Assembly (NCBI RefSeq): GCF_036826855.1
Contig: NZ_CP104578.1
Coordinates: 496,001-560,000 of the forward strand
Origin: Streptomyces sp. SJL17-4
Lineage (GTDB): Bacteria > Actinomycetota > Actinomycetes > Streptomycetales > Streptomycetaceae
DNA length: 64,000 nucleotides
Reading direction: 5' to 3'
Position 1 is the stretch's first letter. Each line of letters starts with the position of its first letter. The translations under genes were made by a program, and so were the position numbers. Below the pieces are notes generated by a model. That model made no database searches. It was not told the DNA's origin and was given only the letters and a program-made list of their open reading frames with translations. Positions 45,747-64,000 of the stretch are shown piece after piece.

Positions 45747-46873
45747 GCGCGGCTCTTTCGCGACTCGGTGACCAGTAGCCAGATGAGGTAGAGCCCGCCG
45801 ACGCAGCCGGTCGCCGTGCCCACCGGGAGGAGCGCGGGGGCGAAGACGCGCTGCACGGCGAGGTCGCTCAGGGCGAGCATGACGGCGCCCATGAGGGCGG
45901 ACGGCAGCAGGGCGGGGCCGGACGAGCCGGTGATCTTGCGGGCCACCTGGGGCGCGGCCAGGGCGACGAACCAGATGGGGCCGGTCACCGCGGTGGCGAA
46001 CGCGGCGAGGGCGACGCTGATCACGAGCAGGACGGTGCGGGTGCGGGAGACGTTGACGCCGAGGGCCATGGCGGTGGTGTCGCCCATCTCGACCATGGAG
46101 AGTCGGCGGGAGAGGAAGAAGGCGAGGGGCAGGAGGACGGCGACGGCGATGCCGATGGCCTGGGCGTGCGTCCAGAGCCGGTTGCCCAGGCTGCCGATGA
46201 GCCAGGCCTGGGCCTCCAGGGCCTCCTGGAAGGTGGCCCTGGTGATCAGGTACGAGTTGACGGCGAGGAGCAGGGCGCTGACTCCGATGCCGACGACGAC
46301 GAGGCGGAATCCCTGGATGCCGCGGCCGATCATGAGGAGATGGACGGCGAGGGCGGTGCCGAGGCCGCCGACGAGGGCGCCGAGCGCGATCTCGGTCATG
46401 CTGCCGTGCAGCATGACGATGACGACGAGCGCGCCGACGGCGGAGCCGTTGGTGAAGCCGATGATGTCGGGGCTGCCCAGCGGGTTGCCCGTGATGCTCT
46501 GGAGGATGGCCCCGCTGACGGCGAGGGCCGCGCCGACGCACAGGGCGGTCACGAGGCGTGGCATCCGGAGGGTGTTGACGACGAAGTCGGCGATGCCGGT
46601 CCCGTTTCCGGTCAGCGCCTGGACGACCTCGCCGACGGAGAGGTCGAAGTCGCCGGTGGTCAGGGTGATGCCGGCGACGACGAGGAGGGCGACGAGGAGG
46701 GCCGCGGTGACGGCGGCGGTGCGGCCCTGGACGCGCAGGGAGATGCTCCCGGAGCGGGTACGGACGACCCGGCCGGTGATGACACGGGGCAGGTCCGGCG
46801 CGGTCGCCCCGCCCGGCCCTGCACGGGGCGTCGGGTCGGGTGCGGAGGTCTTCGTCTCCCGTACGGCGGTCAC
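45743..46873 (-). CDS. Iron-siderophore ABC importer permease 2 (FepG-like)
   Basis: 376 residues from the GTG at 46873, which overlaps the stop of the previous permease (GTGA). A cytoplasmic tail of about 60 residues precedes about nine or ten helices of the FecCD family. LRMPRLVTALCVGAALAVSGAILQSITGNPLGSPDIIGFTNGS is near residue 110, and GPIWFVALAAPQVARKITGSSGPALLPSALMGAVMLALSD is near 285. It forms the heterodimeric membrane channel with the upstream permease. The frame stays open upstream to 47758, but that part is antisense-like and not protein. Confidence 0.93.
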   Translation of the reverse strand: MTAVRETKTSAPDPTPRAGPGGATAPDLPRVITGRVVRTRSGSISLRVQGRTAAVTAALLVALLVVAGITLTTGDFDLSVGEVVQALTGNGTGIADFVVNTLRMPRLVTALCVGAALAVSGAILQSITGNPLGSPDIIGFTNGSAVGALVVIVMLHGSMTEIALGALVGGLGTALAVHLLMIGRGIQGFRLVVVGIGVSALLLAVNSYLITRATFQEALEAQAWLIGSLGNRLWTHAQAIGIAVAVLLPLAFFLSRRLSMVEMGDTTAMALGVNVSRTRTVLLVISVALAAFATAVTGPIWFVALAAPQVARKITGSSGPALLPSALMGAVMLALSDLAVQRVFAPALLPVGTATGCVGGLYLIWLLVTESRKSRA

Positions 46874-47973
46874 AGCATCACCAGCTTTCGGCGACGGCAC
46901 AGGGCGATGAACAGGGGGGCGCCGATGAACGCGGTGACGATGCCGACCTGCACCTCGCCGGGGGCGCCGAGGACCCGGCCGATGACGTCCGCGCCGACGA
47001 GGAGGACGGGGGCGATCAGCATCGAGTACGCGAAGACCCATCGCTGGTCGGGGCCGACGACGAAGCGGGCGATGTGCGGCACGGCGAGGCCGATGAAGCC
47101 GATCGGTCCGGCGGCGGCGGTGGCGGCCCCGCACAGCAGCATCACGGCGACGGCGCCGAGGGCGCGGGTCAGGCCGATGTTCACCCCGAGGGCCCGGCCG
47201 ACCTGGTCGCCCATGGCCAGGGCGTTGAGTGACGGGGCGAGGACGAGGGCGACGATGAAGCCGATGCCGATGAACGGCAGGGCCATCACGACGATGTCGT
47301 AGTAGCGGCCCGCGAGGGAACCGACGGTCCAGAACCGGAACTGGTCGAAGGCCCGCGGATTGAGCAGCAGGATCGCCCAGTTGAAGGCGTAGAGCACGGC
47401 GGTCACGGCGGCGCCGGCGACGACGAGCCGCTCGGGAGAGGCGAGTTTCCGTCCCGAGGAGCCGAGCAGGTGGACGCCGACGGACGCGGCGGCGGCGCCG
47501 GCGAGGGCGAACCACACATAGCCGAGCGGGGCCGAGATGCCGACGAAGGCGATGGCCACCACGACGCCCGCGGAGGCGCCGAGGTTCACTCCGAGCATGC
47601 CGGGGTCGGCGAGCGGATTCCGTGTCAGGGCCTGCATCAGGGCGCCGGCCAGGCCGAGGGCGGTGCCGACGAGGATGCCGAGGAGGGTACGGGGGATCCG
47701 GTAGTCGTGGATGATCACCGAGGTCTCGGAGCCGTCGGGGTTCCACAGGGCGTCCCACGTGGCGGTGAAGGGGATGCCTCGGGTGCCGACCCAGACGCTC
47801 AGGAGTCCGACGAGGACGAGCGCGGCGAGGGCGAGGAGCAGGCCTAAGCCACGGGCCGCGGTCCCGGCGCGGCCGATGCGCGGCGGGCCGACGGGATCGG
47901 AGGGATCACCGGCCTTGCCCTCGGGGCGCCCCTCGGCCTGCTGTCCCGACACCACCCGGGATTCGACGGACAA
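46870..47973 (-). CDS. Iron-siderophore ABC importer permease 1 (FepD-like)
   Basis: About 367 residues. Two TTG starts, at 47979 and 47973, follow GGGGGAG; the second has the better spacing. A cytoplasmic tail of about 45 residues precedes FecCD-family helices: YRIPRTLLGILVGTALGLAGALMQALTRNPLADPGMLGVNLGASAG near residue 93, and GPIGFIGLAVPHIARFVVGPDQRWVFAYSMLIAPVLLVGADVIGRV near 290. First gene of the leftward import operon (two permeases, ATPase, amidohydrolase). An iron box is 71 bp upstream. No substrate-binding lipoprotein gene is adjacent. Confidence 0.92.
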   Translation of the reverse strand: MSVESRVVSGQQAEGRPEGKAGDPSDPVGPPRIGRAGTAARGLGLLLALAALVLVGLLSVWVGTRGIPFTATWDALWNPDGSETSVIIHDYRIPRTLLGILVGTALGLAGALMQALTRNPLADPGMLGVNLGASAGVVVAIAFVGISAPLGYVWFALAGAAAASVGVHLLGSSGRKLASPERLVVAGAAVTAVLYAFNWAILLLNPRAFDQFRFWTVGSLAGRYYDIVVMALPFIGIGFIVALVLAPSLNALAMGDQVGRALGVNIGLTRALGAVAVMLLCGAATAAAGPIGFIGLAVPHIARFVVGPDQRWVFAYSMLIAPVLLVGADVIGRVLGAPGEVQVGIVTAFIGAPLFIALCRRRKLVML

Positions 47974-48043
47974 CGACAACTCCCCCTGGCGGCGGTTCAG
48001 ATGTACGGCGAGCCCGCGGCGCGACAGACCGACAGGCCACGAC

Positions 48044-48062
48044 TTAGGTGAGGCTAACCGAA
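48044..48062. promoter_or_regulatory. Iron box of the siderophore-import operon
   Basis: TTAGGTGAGGCTAACCGAA matches the iron-box consensus at 17 of 19 positions. It sits 71 bp upstream of the leftward permease gene, in the region shared with the rightward exporter operon. Confidence 0.88.
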
Positions 48063-48160
48063 CTGTTCCGAGTGGTCAACGCGCCGAACAGGACCCGTTC
48101 CGCGCCACCCGGGACAAACCTCCACCGCACTCCGCCGGACCGCACCACCCGGCCCTCCGG

Positions 48161-48179
48161 TCAGAGTAGGCTTACCTAA
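48161..48179. promoter_or_regulatory. Second iron box, next to the exporter operon
   Basis: On the minus strand, TTAGGTAAGCCTACTCTGA matches the iron-box consensus at 14 of 19 positions, with the TTAGGT half-site intact. It lies 29 bp upstream of the first exporter ATG, about 100 bp from the other box. The right half is weaker. Confidence 0.65.
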
Positions 48180-48207
48180 CCATCCCACCCCTCCGTGAAG
48201 GAGTCAC

Positions 48208-49917
48208 ATGCCAACGGGCGGACCGACGGGGGGACTTGTCCTCCGCCAAGCGATCAGAGGACAACGCCGCCGAGTCATCGCGGCATCCCTGCTCGGCATG
48301 ACCCACCAGGGCTGTGAGGCCCTGGTGCCGGTGGTCATCGGCGTCACCATCGACACGGCCGTCGCCACCGGCTCCTCCTCGGCGCTGCTGCGCCTGCTGA
48401 TCGTCCTCGCCGTGCTGTTCCTGGTCCTGTCGACCTGCTACCGCACCAGCGCCCGGATCGGCGAGGGCACCGGCGAGCTCGCCGCGCACAAGCTGCGGCT
48501 CGATCTGGCGGCCCGGGTGCTCGACCCCCGGGGCGGCGCCGACGCCAACCGGCTCCCGGGCGCGCTGACCAGCATCGCCACCAACGACGCCCGTCGCGTC
48601 GGCTCGGTGGCCACCGTGATCTCGTACGGGGTGTCCGCGGTGGCGGCCCTCGTGATCAGCGCCGTGGCGCTGATCAACATCTCCGTCCCGCTCGGTCTGC
48701 TCGTCCTGCTCGGCATCCCGCCGCTCCTGTGGCTCGGGCACCGCATCAGCCGGCCGCTCGAACGGCGCAGCGAGACCGAGCAGGAGCACGCCGCCCACGC
48801 CTCGGGCGTCGCCGCCGACCTCGTCACGGGACTGCGCGTCCTCAAGGGGATGGGCGCCGAGTCGGCCGCGGTGGCCCGCTACCGCACCACGAGCCAGGAC
48901 TCGCTGTCCGCCGCGCTGCGCGCCGCCCGCAGCCGGGCAGGCCACGAGGGCGCGATCCTCGCGCTGACCGGCGTCTTCATCGCCGTGATCGGTGTGGTGG
49001 GCGCGTATCTCGCCATGGACGGCAGCATCAGCGTCGGCGACCTGGTCGCCGCCGTGGGTCTGGCGCAGTTCCTCCTCGGCCCGTTCCAGCTGCTCACCTA
49101 CGTGAACGCCGAACTCGCCCAGGGCCGGGCGTCGGCCAAGCGGATCGCCGAGGTCCTCGCCTCGCCCGTCACCGTCGAGGCCGGGCACGACGCGCCCGCC
49201 GACCCGGCCGCCGGACACGTCGCCCTGCGCGGGGTGTCGCTCGGCGCGCTCCGCGGTGTGGACCTCGACCTCCCGGCCGGCAGCCTGACCGGAGTCGTCG
49301 CCCGGGACCCGGCCGCCGCCAACGACCTGCTCGTCTGCCTGGCCCGCGAGGCGGACCCCGCCGAGGGGGCGATCGAGCTCGACGGCACCCCGCTGACCTC
49401 GCTCGACCCCGACGCGCTGCGCCGCGTGGTCCTGGTCGCCCACCACGACGCCGACCTGTTCGAGAGCACCCTGCTCGACAACGTACGGGCAGGTGCCGGG
49501 GCCGCGACAGGCGACGGCCCGGCCCCCGTCGAGCGCGCGCTCCAGGCGTCGGCGGCCGACGACGTCGCCCGGCTCCTCCCCGACGGCGGGGACACGCTCC
49601 TCGCCGAACGGGGCCGTTCGCTCTCGGGCGGCCAGCGCCAGCGTGTCGCGCTCGCCCGAGCGCTCGCCGCCGACCGGCCGGTGCTCGTCCTCCACGACCC
49701 GACCACGGCGGTCGACACCGTCACCGAGTCGCGGATCGCCGCCAGGCTGCGCGAGGTCCGACGGGACCGCACCACGATCCTCGTCACCACGAGCCCCGCG
49801 CTCCTCGCGGTGACCGACCGCGTGGTGGTCCTGGAGGACGGTGCCGTACGGGCCGCCGGTCACCACACCGAACTCCTCGCCGCCGACGCGACCTACCGAG
49901 CGGCGGTGCTGGCATGA
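48208..49917 (+). CDS. ABC exporter half-transporter A with degenerate Walker A and B
   Basis: 569 residues from the ATG at 48208, which has GAAGGAG upstream. The N-terminal six-helix exporter domain (residues about 15-300) is followed by an ABC ATPase domain. The nucleotide site is altered. Walker A should read GxxGxGKST but reads VVARDPAAANDL (about residues 363-374). Walker B reads LVLHDPTTAVD with Pro in place of the catalytic Glu. The signature LSGGQRQRVALARAL (about 472) is intact. It should pair with the next gene's product, which is its mirror image. It overlaps that gene by 4 bp (ATGA). Expected role: export of the siderophore peptide. Confidence 0.9.
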   Translation: MPTGGPTGGLVLRQAIRGQRRRVIAASLLGMTHQGCEALVPVVIGVTIDTAVATGSSSALLRLLIVLAVLFLVLSTCYRTSARIGEGTGELAAHKLRLDLAARVLDPRGGADANRLPGALTSIATNDARRVGSVATVISYGVSAVAALVISAVALINISVPLGLLVLLGIPPLLWLGHRISRPLERRSETEQEHAAHASGVAADLVTGLRVLKGMGAESAAVARYRTTSQDSLSAALRAARSRAGHEGAILALTGVFIAVIGVVGAYLAMDGSISVGDLVAAVGLAQFLLGPFQLLTYVNAELAQGRASAKRIAEVLASPVTVEAGHDAPADPAAGHVALRGVSLGALRGVDLDLPAGSLTGVVARDPAAANDLLVCLAREADPAEGAIELDGTPLTSLDPDALRRVVLVAHHDADLFESTLLDNVRAGAGAATGDGPAPVERALQASAADDVARLLPDGGDTLLAERGRSLSGGQRQRVALARALAADRPVLVLHDPTTAVDTVTESRIAARLREVRRDRTTILVTTSPALLAVTDRVVVLEDGAVRAAGHHTELLAADATYRAAVLA

Positions 49918-51824
49918 CGCTCACCGACGGCACGAAGGCGGACGAAGGACGCGAGAGAGAGACGGACCAGACCATGAGCGGAACCAGCCCGGACCGCGTG
50001 CTCCTGCCGACCGCCACCGGCGCCGAGTCGCTCACCGCGCTCCGCGCCATGCTGCACGGTCACCGGCTCCTCGGCATCGCCGCGATCGTCGTCCTGGTCG
50101 CCGGCACCGCCATCGGCCTGCTGACCGCTCCGCTGCTCGGACACATCGTCGACCTCGTGGTGGAACACCGGGGCGCGTCCGCCCTCACCCTCCCCCTGGT
50201 CCTGCTCGTCGTCGTCGCCGTGGCCCGGGGCGCGGCGGCGGCCGTCGGCAGCACGCTCGTCGCCCGGCTGGGCGAGACCGTACTGGCCGCCCTGCGCGAG
50301 CAGTTCATCGAGCGGGCGCTGCGACTGCCGCTCGACCGGGTCGAGGCGGCCGGCTCGGGCGACCTGGTCTCCCGGGTCACCAGTGACGTGTCGATGATCG
50401 GCAAGTCGGTGCGGCAGGCGCTGCCGGAGTTCAGCCGCTCAGCCCTGACCATCCTGCTCACCTTCGCCGGACTCGCCGTCCTCGACTGGCGGTTCCTGAT
50501 CGCGGCGCTGCTCGCCGCGCCGGTCCAGGTGCTCTCGGTGCGCTGGTACCTGCGCCGGGCAGCCCCGGTGTACGGCGAACACCGCATCGCCACCGGCGCG
50601 TTGCAGCACCAGCTGCTTGACAGCGTCGGCGGCGTCCGGACCGTCCGCGCCTTCCGGCTGAACAAGACCCATACGGGACTCCTGGAGCAGCGGTCGGAGG
50701 CGGCGCGCGATCTGGGTCTGCGAGGCATCCACATCGTCACCGGGTTCTTCTCCCGGCTCAACCTCGCCGAGTTCATCGGGCTCGCCGCGATGCTCGGCAC
50801 CGGATTCGTCCTGGTCGACCGGGGCGCGGTCAGCATCGGTACGGCCACGGCCGCCGCGCTGTACTTCCACAGCCTCTTCAACCCGATCAACGCGACCCTG
50901 TTCCTCCTGGACGACGCCCAGTCGGCGGGGGCGAGCTTCGCCCGCCTGGTCGGTGTCTCGAACCTCCCGGCCGAGCGGGAGCCCCAGGAGCGGCGCGCCC
51001 TCGCGGACGGGTCGGTCGAGGTGTCCGGGCTCAGCCACGCGTACGGCTCCGGGGCCCCGGTCCTGCACACGGTGGACCTCCGGGTGCGTGCCGGGGAGCG
51101 GGTGGCGCTCGTGGGAGCCAGCGGCGCGGGCAAGACGACCCTGGCCAAGCTCATCGCGGGCGTCCACAGCCCCACCGAGGGCTCGATCGCGCTCGGCGGG
51201 GTCGACGCCCGGGAGCTGGGCCCGGCCGGGGTCCGGCGGGCGGTGGCCCTCATCAGCCAGGAGGTGCACGTCTTCGCCGGGACCCTCGCCGACGACCTGC
51301 GCCTGGCCCGGCCCGAGGCGTCCGAGGAGGAGCTGCACGCGGCGCTGGACCGGGTCGGGGCGCTGGAGTGGGCGCGGGGCCTGCCCGAGGGCCTGGAGAC
51401 CGTCGTCGGCGAGGGCGGGCACCGGCTGACGGTCACGCAGGCCCAGCATCTCGCCCTGGCGCGGCTGGTGCTGGCGGATCCGCCGATCGCGATCCTCGAC
51501 GAGGCCACCGCGGACGCGGGCAGTGCCGGCGCGCGGGTCCTGGAGGACGCGGCGGCGCGGGCCCTGGAGGGCCGTACGGGACTGCTCGTCGCGCACCGGC
51601 TGCCGCAGGCCGCGGCCGCCGACCGGGTGGTCGTGCTCGACCAGGGACGTGTCGTCGAGACCGGCACCCATGAGGAACTCGTGGCGGCCGGTGGCCGGTA
51701 CGCGGATCTGTGGGCCGCGTGGTCCGACAGCCGCCGGAAGCCCGGGGAGAAGGTGCCGCACCCGGCGAAGGACGCGGACACCGGCGGCGCCTCGGCGGAG
51801 GTCCCGGTCGCGCCGGGCCGCTGA
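49914..51824 (+). CDS. ABC exporter half-transporter B with degenerate signature motif
   Basis: 636 residues from the ATG at 49914. A polar N-terminal tail of about 45 residues precedes the six-helix domain and the ATPase domain. Walker A (VGASGAGKTTLAKLIAG, about residue 400) and Walker B (IAILDEATADA, about 526) are intact, and the switch His is in LLVAHRLPQ. The LSGGQ signature is replaced by LTVTQAQHLALARL (about 504). With the previous protein this gives one complete ATP site and one dead site, as in asymmetric heterodimeric exporters. The operon ends at a strong hairpin before the MbtH/NRPS transcript coming from the right. Confidence 0.92.
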   Translation: MTLTDGTKADEGRERETDQTMSGTSPDRVLLPTATGAESLTALRAMLHGHRLLGIAAIVVLVAGTAIGLLTAPLLGHIVDLVVEHRGASALTLPLVLLVVVAVARGAAAAVGSTLVARLGETVLAALREQFIERALRLPLDRVEAAGSGDLVSRVTSDVSMIGKSVRQALPEFSRSALTILLTFAGLAVLDWRFLIAALLAAPVQVLSVRWYLRRAAPVYGEHRIATGALQHQLLDSVGGVRTVRAFRLNKTHTGLLEQRSEAARDLGLRGIHIVTGFFSRLNLAEFIGLAAMLGTGFVLVDRGAVSIGTATAAALYFHSLFNPINATLFLLDDAQSAGASFARLVGVSNLPAEREPQERRALADGSVEVSGLSHAYGSGAPVLHTVDLRVRAGERVALVGASGAGKTTLAKLIAGVHSPTEGSIALGGVDARELGPAGVRRAVALISQEVHVFAGTLADDLRLARPEASEEELHAALDRVGALEWARGLPEGLETVVGEGGHRLTVTQAQHLALARLVLADPPIAILDEATADAGSAGARVLEDAAARALEGRTGLLVAHRLPQAAAADRVVVLDQGRVVETGTHEELVAAGGRYADLWAAWSDSRRKPGEKVPHPAKDADTGGASAEVPVAPGR

Positions 51825-51871
51825 GGTCTCCCCCCGGGGCGCGCGGGCCGGCGGCCTCGCGACCACGGGGA

Positions 51872-51906
51872 AAGGGGCGGTACGACGATGCGTCGTACCG
51901 CCCCTT
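51872..51906. terminator. Bidirectional terminator between exporter and MbtH genes
   Basis: A perfect 16-bp stem, AAGGGGCGGTACGACG and CGTCGTACCGCCCCTT, with a three-base loop. It starts 48 bp after the exporter stop and ends 18 bp before the end of the mbtH gene. Confidence 0.88.
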
Positions 51907-51923
51907 CTCGTCGTGACCCCTGG

Positions 51924-52132
51924 TCAGTCCTGGAGGGCGGCGATGAGGCTCGCCGGGCGCAGGTCGGTCCAGTGGGTCTCCACGTAGGCCAGGCATTCCT
52001 CACGGGTGTCCTCGCCGAAGACGGTCCGCCACCCGGCGGGGACCTCGGCGAAGGAGGGCCACAGCGAGTGCTGGTTCTCGTCGTTGACCAGAACCAGGAA
52101 GCGGCCCTGCGGGTCCTCGAACGGGTTGGTGC

Positions 52133-52136
<4 letters not shown>
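51924..52136 (-). CDS. MbtH-family NRPS accessory protein
   Basis: 70 residues, the normal size. It begins [36 protein letters not shown] and has the family pattern of conserved Trp, Pro and Asp ([27 protein letters not shown]). The protein binds A domains and helps their folding and activity. The ATG overlaps the NRPS stop by 3 bp, so the two are translationally coupled. Its place after the last NRPS gene recalls coelichelin-type siderophore clusters. Confidence 0.96.

Positions 52137-64000
<11,864 letters not shown>

Overview
The window is high-GC actinobacterial DNA, almost certainly a Streptomyces chromosome arm. The evidence is strong third-position GC bias, AGGAGG-type ribosome binding sites, many GTG and a few TTG starts, a DasR-type operator at a chitinase, a 2-methylisoborneol operon with an encapsulin, Tat-exported hydrolases, and IdeR/DmdR-type iron boxes. 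No rRNA, tRNA, CRISPR array or phage was seen.

Left part (1-17.2 kb): an ECF sigma factor with a membrane partner; a DUF1684 protein; a secreted GH18 chitinase and a secreted chymotrypsin-like protease; a PfkB sugar kinase; the leftward 2-methylisoborneol operon (family 2B encapsulin, 2-MIB synthase, GPP C-methyltransferase) with a 169-bp MITE-like element between its first two genes; an arginine antiporter with arginine deiminase; and a leftward block of two DUF1269 proteins, a lipoprotein and a baeRF-type protein.

Middle part (17.2-38.7 kb): remains of a TetR gene and an agmatine deiminase gene fused by deletion; a serine hydrolase lacking its catalytic lysine; an SRPBCC protein; a single-chain assimilatory nitrate reductase; an ankyrin protein; a sugar ABC importer; a BCCT transporter; a GntR regulator and two Tat-exported amidohydrolases, with two FadR-type operators upstream of the first; a VOC protein; a secreted pectate lyase; a truncated FAD monooxygenase; and an unknown protein. 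Several gaps hold short-period tandem arrays (11, 14, 16, 27 and 4 bp).

Right part (38.7-64 kb): this is the most notable region and reads as an iron-controlled siderophore locus. An argCJBD operon making ornithine lies behind an iron box. A Fep/Fhu-type importer (two permeases and an ATPase, followed by an amidohydrolase) and a heterodimeric ABC exporter diverge from a region with two more iron boxes. An MbtH protein follows an NRPS that runs off the right edge. The visible NRPS order is (A)-T-C-A-T-C-A-T-C-A-T-C. Its second and third A domains read as serine (DVWHFSLVDK) and delta-N-hydroxyornithine (DMENLGLINK). It ends in a C-like domain with a substituted catalytic His and has no thioesterase. 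The arg genes would feed ornithine to a hydroxamate peptide siderophore. The N-hydroxylase and the siderophore-binding lipoprotein are not in the window and are expected to the right.
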